DNA of 64,000 nucleotides from Diphasiastrum complanatum (taxonomy: Eukaryota; Streptophyta; Lycopodiopsida; Lycopodiales; Lycopodiaceae): positions 39,817,495-39,881,494 of the forward strand of contig CM055102.1 of NCBI GenBank assembly GCA_029204225.1. Reading direction: 5' to 3'. Shown piece by piece: positions 10,762 to 20,307 of the stretch. The translations under genes and the position numbers were made by a program. The notes under the pieces were generated by a model. That model was not told the origin of the DNA and did not search any database. It was given only the letters and a program-made list of their open reading frames with translations. The stretch's first letter is position 1; the number at the start of each line of letters is the position of its first letter.

Positions 10762-11527
10762 TGAAGGCTCTTAAGCCAAGATTAGTACCACCGTAGTCCA
10801 TTGCAATAGTACAGAACAACCAATTAATAGAACATCGCTATTATAGAACCCAGAACTAACCATCACAAGAATATGTAGATACAAGGAATAACACTGCTCA
10901 GTTGCATTCCATAGTCAAGTGCAAAACACCTAAAGTTATATGTTGACTAGCAAACATAGTCAACATTTCCAAACACCTAAAATTACATATTGAACAACAA
11001 ACAAAGCCAACATTGCCACTGCTAAGAGGTCTTAGGCAAGAAAATTCATCTTGCTGCTTGCAGTACAATATAGAATCTGGAGTACTGAACATTTAAAACA
11101 CTTGGCTCTCACCCTTAGTCTTTTGAACACTACTGCCTAAATAGTGTAAAATCCAGAAGCCCCCAATCTGGCTCAAAATGTCCTATTTATATTTTTGTGA
11201 GGATACTACAATCCAGTATCGCAACCCTTCGTAATGACCACAAGTGGTCGGTTCAGCTTCGCATAAAGACCACACGGAAACCACAATTGATGACCTTGTG
11301 GTCACTTACGAACTGTTCGGGTTCCTCCCGAATATGACGAAACGTTAACTAACCTATCAACTTTAACCTCATAAATGTCCTACCATGACGTCTCCTAGCA
11401 TCAAGACCTTACAACATAATTACATCTTTATGTAAATAAAACTCCAATTACATAACCAACAATCCTACACTTACATTAACAACCACATATTTACAATGTC
11501 CATAGTTATGGCCAAAAAGGCCTAACA
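10762..11527 (-). repeat. LTR2 copy, 766 bp
   Basis: Minus-strand copy from TGTTAGGCC to CTTCA-type end. Same length as the copies at 16132, 46435 and 57509. It keeps the TATA-like box on minus. It is bordered by RNase H downstream and the ORF-N pair upstream. Confidence 0.75.
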
Positions 11528-12089
11528 CATATTTTCCGGTGGGAAAACCGAGTTCATCTCCCAGCTTTCTTCTGGCTTCCTCTTTTTGACGTCTTTGCTA
11601 TTGTGTTCACTCTCACTTTCACCTGATGTATGCAATCCTGAACAATGAGTCACAGATTCGCCTCTGCCCTGTGCATCGATCGTAATTGGTTTGTATCTCG
11701 CCGTCATAGGTGGTGATGTCTGGTTTTGGTGAGGGGGTTGTCAATCCATACCGCAATGGCTTCAGTAAGCGATTCTGATAATCATCTATGATGCCTGATA
11801 CCAATCGTGGTGTTTGCTTTGTCAGCATTAGTTTGTTCAGCCATTCAATGGTGATTGGTGTGTACTCACTGCTGAAAATCCTCCTCCCAACGACATATAT
11901 CCTTCATAATAGTGGATATGAATCATCCACATATTTCACTATCACTGTGTATAAGGTTTCAAAATTCCGACATTCTTCGGCCAGCCAAGGTTTAAACTTG
12001 GCCTGTCTTTGATTGGTACTATAATGTACGTCATTGTGTGCCTTGAAACTTTGCTCAGTTTCATAAAAATATTCCGCCACAGAAAACAT
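11522..12089 (-). pseudogene. ORF-N pair copy, broken
   Basis: Minus-strand copy of the ORF-N pair: 61 codons at 12089-11904, then the longer frame broken further by a small deletion near 11725, so it appears as two short frames (11828-11619 and 11707-11522). The acidic/basic tail is partly kept. Sequence homologous to the other copies ends at about 12116. Confidence 0.45.
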
Positions 12090-12116
12090 AGAACTTCATG
12101 TTAAGATTTCAATCCC

Positions 12117-13490
12117 GTCCAAAGCTCCACGCATCTGTCCCGAGATGTCCTCGAATGCACCATGTACCTCCCAGAGATACATCTCTGTCCAAGTGTCCTA
12201 TCCAACCATCCATTCCACTTTGCCTTGCCTTGCCAAGCTATCATTCATCCTTCATGCACCAAGCATACGAGTCTACCAAGGACTCTGATGAATCCCCTAT
12301 ATTTCATGAGCTTTCTCCTGTAGGTTACACGCCTTGACAAGCATCCACAAAAAATATGGATCACATATCAACTTGGACTACTCATTCATGCTTTTTATTT
12401 ACCCAAAAGTATCCCAAGCATGAGCTCCACCACACTTCCGCCGTGAAGTGTTAACAACTTGTCACCTCCAAACTTGTCGAAAGTTCCACCACCGCGCAAG
12501 CTTAACTCTAAAATCTATAGTAATCCAATTGCTAGCTCACTTTCATGAGTACCTGGTTAGATGTCCTCTTCGCATCACCACTTCATGAAATGTAGTCAAG
12601 TTACTAGATCGCTTTCCAAATTTCCACTTTGGCTCATCCACCTCACCTTGTCATTGACATCCTTCACCTTATGACTGCCACCATTGCATTGCCACCATTA
12701 AGCTAGTGTAAACGTCTCCTCAACCGAGACATTTCTCCCTTGCAAAAGCATGTGAAGCAACCACAACCACTGAATCTGACAATGCCCTTGTAGATTTTCA
12801 CCTTGAGAGGCCCCCTCCAACCGTCCCTTGAGCTTGGTTAGTTCAAACTTCCAAAAAGTTGAATCAGTAGACATGAACTATTTCACTATGTCCATCGGCA
12901 TAATGTGGCACCATACCTGGCTCTCTCCTATGGTTGGTTTCCCTCTCTCAATTTTTGCCAATAAAGAGTTTCACGATGCCTCATTGCAAGTTTTCCGAAT
13001 CTTCTAGCTTTCTCCAATGCAATTCCGCCCTTTCCGCTCTCCCTCACAATATACTGTGCTTAGGCTCTTCAAAACTGCTTGACAACCACTTTAGAGCTCC
13101 TTGGCTATAGGCACACGCCCTTTTCCTAGCCTGCCCCACAGACTTTCAACCAAAAATTGGGCTTAATTTGGCACATAAGTCATCAAATAGCGAAAATCGT
13201 ACCTCATTGGGTCACTTATCTCCTGCTCCATTGAATGGTGTCAAGAACGCATCAAAATGCATTTCTCCCTTGACGATGTTGTTGCTCTGTCTGTCAGCTT
13301 CACACAGGGTTTTACAAGCTCCAATTTGGCCCTTATTTGGCCCCAAAAGCCCTCCTCTAGCCAAAGTTAGGCCCTTCCTAAGTGGCCTTAGAGAATGAGT
13401 TCAAAAAATGAACTGTTTCTTCATCTCGAAGAGCTCCTACCCTTCAATGCCAAATTCACCAGTCGGGCCCCTTCTTACATTTTAGTATGA
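12117..13490. other. Unassigned stretch with element pieces
   Basis: 12117-12780 and about 12988-13462 match nothing else in the window, and I see no convincing gene. They are pyrimidine-rich on plus with only short frames. 12790-12985 and 13463-13490 match 1320-1560 reversed, so the 475-bp block at 12988-13462 interrupts that element sequence and looks like an insertion or a replaced segment. Confidence 0.4.
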
Positions 13491-14118
13491 AGATTTTTAT
13501 TGAAGAGAAGTACAATTCCTCGCTTCATAGCCCTTCGGGCCTTTTCAGCCCACATCCAGCAGTTCACTTACATCTATAGTCCTAATTCTCCTGATGTTCA
13601 CCGTCGATCATCTCTAGCCTTGATCCGACAACCTTCCATACATCTGTGCGTGGAGATGAGTTCCTCCAGCCACGAGACACTTAGTTACACTAGGTAACCT
13701 TTCATTCTCTGCACGGGCGAGGGTCGCGTCCTCATTCCGTCTTCTCTTTGTCCACACAACCTCCTTTCTTCCACGAGCTATGGCTTTGGATGCTGATCGA
13801 TTCAACACGTTTTATTCTCCATGGCCAGGCGCGGCCTCTTGGCTGTTGGCTTGCACTCCCAGGCGCCCTCCCATAGCCATTTACAGCATAAGATTTGGTC
13901 TCCTACAATGAGAAATCAATGCTTTTTTCTTTTCAAATCCTATCCATCATATTGGCTACCTGAGAAAACTTGATCCAATGCCATAACTAGTTAGTGGTTG
14001 TCTGCGGCCCTCTTGCATCCTTTCTAACTCACCAGGGCGCCCACCTGTAGCTCTTTTCAGATCCAAAAATGATCTCATACAGCTTGAGATAAGTGATTTT
14101 CTTCCAAAAAATCCTAGC
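13491..14118 (-). other. Leader region of a composite unit, reversed
   Basis: Reverse copy of the leader at 5786-7020. It stops abruptly at 14118 inside the leader and is joined to the start of an LTR1, so most of LTR1, the PBS and the proximal leader are deleted at this junction. Confidence 0.55.
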
Positions 14119-14206
14119 TGTCCTACTAAACTGAAACAGTGCATAACTGTAAACTACAATCACAATTGAGCTTACTATTTCTAACTTTTAAAACATCCTG
14201 ACCACA
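14119..14206 (-). repeat. Truncated LTR1 (first ~88 bp)
   Basis: Only the beginning of LTR1 remains, directly after the integrase remnant on minus. The deletion fused two tandem units, with the LTR body lost. Confidence 0.6.
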
Positions 14207-14231
14207 CCTTTCTAGTGGTTTTTGTTGTCTG

Positions 14232-15025
14232 TCAGATCTTCTCACAATTGGTTTTGAGTTCTGATTCGAGCTTTTCTATTGGAATTCGAGCTGGTGATTC
14301 GAGTCTATCATGTACTTGATCTTGACCTCCCTCTGAATCTGGTAATTCTCTTTCATCTTCTGCTTGTCTTTTCTATCGTCGTTGGTAGCTCATAATAGTT
14401 TTTGAGAATTTCATAGCCGACTAGATCACTGTCTGCTATGTATTTTGACTCATCAAATTTGACATCTGGAACAACTTTCATCTTGCCAGTTTTGGGTACA
14501 TAGACATGATAATATGATGAATGTAACTCGAATCCTACCAGAAAACCTTGTTCTGTCTTTTCATCAAGTTTCTTTCCCAGCTTATCTGGTATGTGCATAT
14601 ACATTGAGCATCCAAATGTCCAAACATGTGCTAGATTTGGCTTTGACTTCCACCATATCTCATGAGGACTTTTATCTGGTATTCGAGATTTTAGAATACT
14701 ATTATGAAGATAATTTGATGTAGCCACTGCTTCTGCCCACAACAGTTTTGGTGCCTTCGCATGAGCCATCATCCACCTTGCAACTTCCATCAGTGTACAA
14801 TTTCTTCGTTCAGCTATTCCATTGTGCTGAGGTGTGTAAGATGCAGTCTTTGTATGCGTAATACCTTGATCAGTACAGTAAGCCTTAAATTCATTGGAAA
14901 TGTACTCATCTCCACAATCTGTGCGAATCTATTTCAACTTATCGCTTGCAACCCAATTCGTATACTCAACGAATTTCTCGAAAGCTTCAGATTTAGTACA
15001 AATAAAGTATACCACAACGAACTTG
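14232..15025 (-). pseudogene. Ty1/copia integrase remnant
   Basis: Minus copy of the integrase at 4525-5319. The frame 14790-14353 shows LLWAEAVATSNYLHNSIL, the PHEIWWKSKPNLAH block and GFLVGFELHSS, then shifts frame after TTIEKTS. The Asp motif reads RTDCGDEY, so the conserved GG is changed. The stop in front of the Asp motif seen in the other copies is present as TAG/TAA here too. Confidence 0.8.
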
Positions 15026-15059
15026 CTGATTTGAATTGCTTTATAAAATGAGTAATCAT

Positions 15060-16104
15060 TAACAATTATATGAATTAATCTTCTAGGAAGTGCAGAAGCG
15101 CACTAAATATCGTTACATGTGGACGTAATACAAAATATTGTTCATACCAGTTCTATAGTGGCAGGATGTTACAAACCCTTATGTCAAGTAATTTTGGGTA
15201 GGATTTATGATAATTTATATAATGGGTACTTGGAAAATGCTATGTATACCCAATTTCATTATAGTTTAGCAACTAGATTAACTGTAGCACATAAGTTGCG
15301 ACTATATTACGGGTTGTGTGCATATCTTGCGGTCTTACGATGACATTGTTACGCTCCCTTCAGTTCGGAACAGATATGATGGTGAACGGCTGATTGACTA
15401 CATCCATACAGAGTGATGAGACCAAGGTCCAGTCAGAGTAGTATGAATTTTGGCAGTAGTCGGATTTGAAGGCACATGCAGTATTGGCATGGGCGGTTTT
15501 ACAGGGCAAAATGAAGGTAAACATTTCCGACGGGATTGAAATCTTAACATGAAGTTCTATGTTTTTTGTGGTGGAATATTTTTATGAAACTGAGCAAAGT
15601 TTCAAGGCACACAATCACGTACATTATAGTACCAATCAAAGACAGGCCAAGTTTAAACCTTGGCTAGCCGATGAATGTCAGAATTTTGACACCTTATACA
15701 CAGTGATAGTGAAATATGTGGATGATTCATATCCACTATTATGAAGGATATATTGTCATTGGGAGGAGGATTTTCAGCAGTGAGTACACACCAATCACCA
15801 TTGAATGGCTGAACAAACTAATGCTGACAAAGCAAACACCACGATTGGTATCAGGCATCATAGATGATTATCAGAATCGCTTACTGAAGCCATTGCGGTA
15901 TGGATTGACCACCCCTCACCAAAACCAAGGGTTTGGACATCACCACCTATGACGGCGAGATACAAATCAATTACGATCGATGCACAGGGCAGAGGTGAAT
16001 CTGTGACTCATTGTTCAAGAATGCATACATCAAGTGAAAGTGAGAGTGAACACAATAACAAAGACGTCCAAAAGAGGAAGCGACAGAAGAAAGCTGGGAG
16101 ATGA
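15060..16104 (+). pseudogene. ORF-N region, plus-strand copy
   Basis: 15060-15558 is the non-coding stretch; 15559-15744 is the 61-codon frame; the longer frame starts at about 15716 and loses a base near 15915, so it breaks before the serine-rich, basic tail. A GTAAAC donor-like site lies near 15517. Unknown family. It is followed by LTR2 on the same strand. Confidence 0.4.
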
Positions 16105-16131
16105 ACTCGGTTTTTCCCGTCAGAAAATATG

Positions 16132-16897
16132 TGTTAGGCCTTTTTTGCCATAACTATGGACATTGTAAATATGTGGTTGTTAATGTAAGTGTAGGATTGT
16201 TGGTTATGTAATTGGAGTTTTATTTACATAAAGATGTAATTATGTTGTAAGGTCTTGATGTTAGGAGACGTCATGGTAGGACATTTATGAGGTTAAAGTT
16301 GATAGGTTAGTTAACATTTAGTCATATTCAGGAGGAACCCGAACAGTTCGTAAGTGACCACAAGGTCATCAATTGTAGTTTCCATGCGGTCTCTATGTGA
16401 AGCTGAACCGACCACTTGTGGTCATTACGAAGGGTTGCGATACTGGATTGTAGTATCCTCAAAAAAATATAAATAGGACATTTGGAGCCAGATTGGGGGC
16501 TTTTGGATTTTACACTATTTAGGCAGTAGTGTTCAAAAGACTAAGGGTGAGAGCCAAGCGTTTTAAATGTTCAGTACTCCAGATTCTATTTTGTACTGAA
16601 AGCAGCAAGATGAATTCTCTTGCCTAAGACCTCTTAGCAGTGGCAATGTTGACTCTGCTTGCTGTTTAGTCTGTAATTTTAGGTGTTTGGAAATGTTGAC
16701 TATGTTTGCTAGTCAGCCTATAACTTTAGGTGTTTTGCACTCGACTATGGAATGCAAGTGAGCAGTGTTATTCCTTGTATCTACATATTCTTGTGATGGT
16801 TAGTTCTGGGTTCTATAATAGCGATGTTCTATTAATTGGTTGTTCTGTACTATTGCAATGGACTACGGTGGTACTAATCTTGGCTTAAGAGCCTACA
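16132..16897 (+). repeat. LTR2 copy, 766 bp, with promoter-like box
   Basis: Starts TGTTAGGCC and ends AGAGCCTACA, giving short inverted ends (TGTTAGGC against GCCTACA) typical of LTRs. TATAAATA lies at about 16469-16476. Flanking bases do not form a target duplication and no primer-binding site follows, so it is not the 5' LTR of a standard intact element. It could be a solo or captured LTR that drives the downstream RNase H frame. Confidence 0.7.
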
Positions 16898-16922
16898 GTG
16901 ACTAGATTTTGCAGGTGACAAA

Positions 16923-17465
16923 GTGGATAGGAAATCAACAAGTGCTTTTTTCACCCTTCTATGTGATGGAGTAGTATCATGGCTTTCCAAAAAGCAAGAT
17001 ACCATCTCCTTATCTTCCACAGAATCTGAGTACAAGGCCTTGACATCAACATGCCAGGAGGTCTTGTGGCTCAAAAGGCTATTGGTGGAGCTTCCTGTCA
17101 TGGAGGATGAGATCCCAATCATCTATTGTGACAACCAATCAGCCCAATTACTTGTAACTAATCCTACATTCCATGCAAGGAGCAAACACATCGAGATTGC
17201 TCATCGTTTCGTGAGGGAGAAAGTGCAAGCCAAAGAGATCAAGCGTTGCTTGGCTGATTTGTTTACTAAATCCTTACCAAAAGATTCATTTGTCATGCTT
17301 AGATCTTCAATTGGAGTGATTAATAAAACTATTGTTTTTTCGAAGGCTAGATTTGAGGAGGAGCTTGAAAAATTGCCTACATTGGCAAATCTAGCCATTC
17401 TCAATATATTTTTGTTAGTCACTTGTGTGGTCAAAGTGCCACATGGCAATCTACACATAATGTAG
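16923..17465 (+). CDS. Copia RNase H-like ORF with C-terminal extension
   Basis: Open frame of 180 codons from the RNase H domain of a copia polyprotein: DRKSTSAFFTLLCDGVVSWL, STESEYKAL (Glu), YCDNQSAQLL (Asp) and LADLFTKSLP (Asp). The first catalytic Asp segment is missing. About 45 residues follow the usual end (RFEEELEKLPTLANLAILN and a hydrophobic tail). Just upstream, TTTTGCAG followed by GTGACAAAG looks like a splice acceptor joining a Gly-Asp-Lys. The frame is open in two copies (here and 47226-47768). It may be a retained exon-like fragment; activity is doubtful. Confidence 0.55.
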   Translation: MDRKSTSAFFTLLCDGVVSWLSKKQDTISLSSTESEYKALTSTCQEVLWLKRLLVELPVMEDEIPIIYCDNQSAQLLVTNPTFHARSKHIEIAHRFVREKVQAKEIKRCLADLFTKSLPKDSFVMLRSSIGVINKTIVFSKARFEEELEKLPTLANLAILNIFLLVTCVVKVPHGNLHIM

Positions 17466-17994
17466 GTTACCACGAGTCAAGAGGAGTGGTTGTGTCCATT
17501 TGGTAGTGATTCCTACTTTGTAGGATCTAGACCTTGATTTATGATGAGATTTGTACCTACCATGCACCTACCAAGCATGACTCTAGGATCTGGGCTAGGG
17601 TTTTCACTTTAGGGCAAGAAAGTTGAGTCTACTTCTTTATTACATGCTGGATTTTCACCTAACTTTTCAATGGAAGTGTCTTTTACTTTTCCATTCTCCA
17701 TATTTTGGAACCTCAAGAGGAAACTCAGATTTTGTCTCTTTGTATGATAATAGTGATTGATTCCAATGAAACCCAGATTTGGCACACATTAACCTTTGTC
17801 TACAAGCCATACAACAGCCTGACTTTCACACGTGTGAACTCGGGATTCAGTTCTTGATCAATGTTTTGATTGTCTCTACTTGTTTTCTATCAAGCTGCTA
17901 AACTAGATCTTGTTTTTGGTTGAGTAGTATGTGATAGATTGTCAATCAAGCACACAATCAACCTTGTGGATCTTCTAAGATCCATTTTTGGTCC
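17466..17994. other. Repeat-only stretch between RNase H and ORFx
   Basis: Conserved at 47769-48213 and, reversed, at 2019-2580. No convincing gene; the short frames differ between copies. Confidence 0.5.
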
Positions 17995-18483
17995 TTAAAG
18001 TACTGTACTTTCACATTTTAAAGGAACTAAATTTGATGCGGATGCTTGCGTGCTTCCAAACAAATAACTAGACAATGTACGAATCAAATTTCCACTCTCC
18101 TCAAAGCACTCCCTCCTTTCATTTTGTAAATGTGTCGGAGTTATGCGCTGAACTACACAAAGGATTTCACTGACACTGAATAATCTAGTTTGTCCTTTGT
18201 TTTTAGTTATGAAGACCCCAACATTTGAATCATTCTCATCATAATACAAATCTTTGACTTCTCCTAACATCCTTGACTCTTGAAAGGTGTTATCACCTCT
18301 CAATTTAGACATAGTTAGATTTTGCCTATCAGTTGATGACAAGGAAATGTAAGGAAAGTTTGTAAATGAATAGCTTGATACTCCTTTAGTTGTAGGATCC
18401 ACATTTGAATCTTTACGGCCTTCATTCAAAGTTCTAGATTCTTTTTTATAGTGCTTTCCACTTTGTTGAGTTTTGGCACACAC
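17995..18483 (-). CDS. ORFx, longest copy (162 codons)
   Basis: Longest member of the ORFx family, with about 18 extra N-terminal residues (starting MCAKTQQSGK) compared with 1584-2018. It keeps the MLGEV..LYYDENDSN..VFITKNKG core and the C-terminal FEESGNLIRTLSSYLFGS segment. I do not recognise the domain. It has no Cys/His metal site and no membrane segment. It lies antisense to the RNase H/LTR2 block next to it, as in element C. Confidence 0.45.
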   Translation of the reverse strand: MCAKTQQSGKHYKKESRTLNEGRKDSNVDPTTKGVSSYSFTNFPYISLSSTDRQNLTMSKLRGDNTFQESRMLGEVKDLYYDENDSNVGVFITKNKGQTRLFSVSEILCVVQRITPTHLQNERRECFEESGNLIRTLSSYLFGSTQASASNLVPLKCESTVL

Positions 18484-18850
18484 ATGTGCTTTGTAAGCTT
18501 CTTGTCAAAAATAACATATGAATTGTTAAAAATTATAAAACATATCTATCATCTGTTGTGAATGTTTGGGGGATCCTACCCATGTAAATATTTTGTACAT
18601 ATCCAAGGTATGTGAATTGAGCACATATCCTTGTAGAATAGGGCAAGTTTGCGTTAGGTAGATCAAATTCCAGTGACATGCATAAAGTCTAGTTGGTCTA
18701 GTATGATATGCAATAATGTTGACAATGTCTACTTTGACATGCATATAGAGATTCACATGGAATTGGTCAATTATGACCTTGTAGAAACTCGAGCCACAAT
18801 AAATGCATAATGTCCTAAGTTTCCATAGTGACATGCAAAGCATGCAATCA
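18484..18850. repeat. Non-coding repeat beyond ORFx
   Basis: Nearly identical to 58451-58850, including the long minus frame, which I do not regard as coding because it has no recognisable features. It marks a duplicated flank of the composite element. Confidence 0.5.
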
Positions 18851-19648
18851 CTCTAATGGACACATGCATGTAGATTTGTACATGGCTAATTGAGAAATTG
18901 CCATTTGGAGAAAGTAGGTAGAAGAGCCTATGTCCAGAGGTTCAAGGTTTTGGAGAAAAAGCTACAAGAGCCATTAATGGACACTAAACGCATAAAGTAT
19001 TTCAGGCATAGATTGCATAAGGTTCTTCGCAGAGGAACTACATCTCTATAGGGACAACGGTTGGAACACACTGTGAAGGTTGCTCGACAGCTGGAAGAGG
19101 AGGAGACTAGAAAGAAATACCGTAAGCACCGATGACACCACCAACGAAGCAGTTTCTCAAATTTTGACTCAGGCACCGGATCAGAGTCTTGATACTTCCA
19201 TGGAATCGAATGACGGATCCTCTTCGGATAATGAAAAAAAGTCTAAATAGCATAAAGAGAAAGTCAATGCTAAAGAGCAAGTATCTGTTCGGAATAATGA
19301 CGTGGTTACCACATGATTCCAATAGGGGAATGTTAAATTTTGTAGAAATTGTTATCATGAAGGACATTATATCAATGAATGTCCGAATAGTACCCGGTTT
19401 TGTGTTATTTGTAATGCGTACAATCATTGGGCGAATGATTGTCGCAGATTACAAGCAATAAGAACTACCAAAGCATTTGCAGTTCAAGCGCACCAACAGC
19501 AAGAACCTCAAATGCAACAGCCACCAATGCAACCGCAGTTGATGGCTTACCAATAGGGTCTGCCGATAATGCAGGGCCAGCTGCCACAATGGTCGTTCCA
19601 ACGGCAAATACGCTATCGTCAAAATCAGCCATCATTATTTTAACTGTG
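18851..19648 (+). pseudogene. Ty3/gypsy gag, 5' part, interrupted by insertion
   Basis: Gag packages element RNA. Two zinc knuckles are clear at about 19335-19445: CRNCYHEGHYINEC and CVICNAYNHWANDC (both C-x2-C-x4-H-x4-C). They are followed by a Gln/Pro-rich run. Upstream there is a charged coiled-coil-like region with several stops, and a stop follows the Gln-rich segment. The frame is split by the copia insertion at 19654 and resumes after 24805. Confidence 0.8.
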
Positions 19649-19653
19649 TGATG
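19649..19653 (+). repeat. Target-site duplication TGATG (left)
   Basis: TGATG directly before the LTR start TGTGAAGG. The identical five bases follow the other LTR at 24801-24805, as expected of integrase-mediated insertion. Confidence 0.9.
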
Positions 19654-20307
19654 TGTGAAGGATTTCAGATCATTCAAGATCCAATCCAAGTCCCAAATCT
19701 TTGGTTACAATAAGGAGCAAACCAACAATCCTGCCAATGTAGAAAAATCAGCATCTACATACAAAATGAGATGCAAACTCTAAGAGATATTGATCAAACA
19801 TGAACCAAAACATAAAATATGTTTGCTGTTCGTACAATTACAATACCCTACTGTATTTCACACGTGTGGAACCGAAAATAGCAATAAATGATCATTCTAC
19901 ACACAAGATTGCAAGATAACACCAAGATAGTGCACCAATGAGTAGTAGAACCCAAAGAGAACCATGTATAATGATGAAATGAGAGAGAGAAGAGAGAAGA
20001 TGTGTCTCTCCAATAGTTACATCCTTTTATAGAGTTTCCAAACCCTATTTGGCCACTTGGCTTTCCCTCCAAAATGTAAACCCTACTATTTTTGGGTCTA
20101 GATTCAATGTACCCAAAGTTCAAATTTGAATCTCTCTCAAACTCGACTACCAACTTTCCCACACTTTCCAAAAGTGTTTATTGAATGTAGTTTAAACTAA
20201 TATAACTTCAAAAAGTTTATCTCTAAGTCTAAAATGAGTTTTGGCCTCTTATTAACAATTTACCAAAATGTGACTAAACTAGACTAAACTAGTTGAAATC
20301 TTTCACA
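19654..20307 (-). repeat. 3' LTR of the complete copia element
   Basis: 654 bp from TGTGAAGG to CTTTCACA (inverted ends). On minus a TATAAAAG box lies at 20031-20024, with a CT-rich tract just downstream. It also supplies the stop codon of the internal ORF. Confidence 0.92.

Noticed and set aside
15559-15744. KYVDD string in the ORF-N 61-codon frame as an RT active site.
   Set aside because: The surrounding residues have none of the copia or gypsy RT blocks, and other copies read differently (KYLDD at 3804). Chance match.
16132-16897. LTR2 as a simple intact solo LTR insertion.
   Set aside because: No 5-bp target duplication flanks it, and the same neighbours recur at every copy, so it moved as part of the larger unit.
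17995-18483. 162-codon ORFx as the liverwort Y-chromosome ORF162.
   Set aside because: Only the length agrees. As I recall, ORF162 is described with a RING-finger motif; this frame has too few Cys/His residues for one.
18526-18843. 105-codon minus frame (also 58544-58882).
   Set aside because: Start context and length change between copies; no domain or homology recognised. Treated as non-coding repeat.
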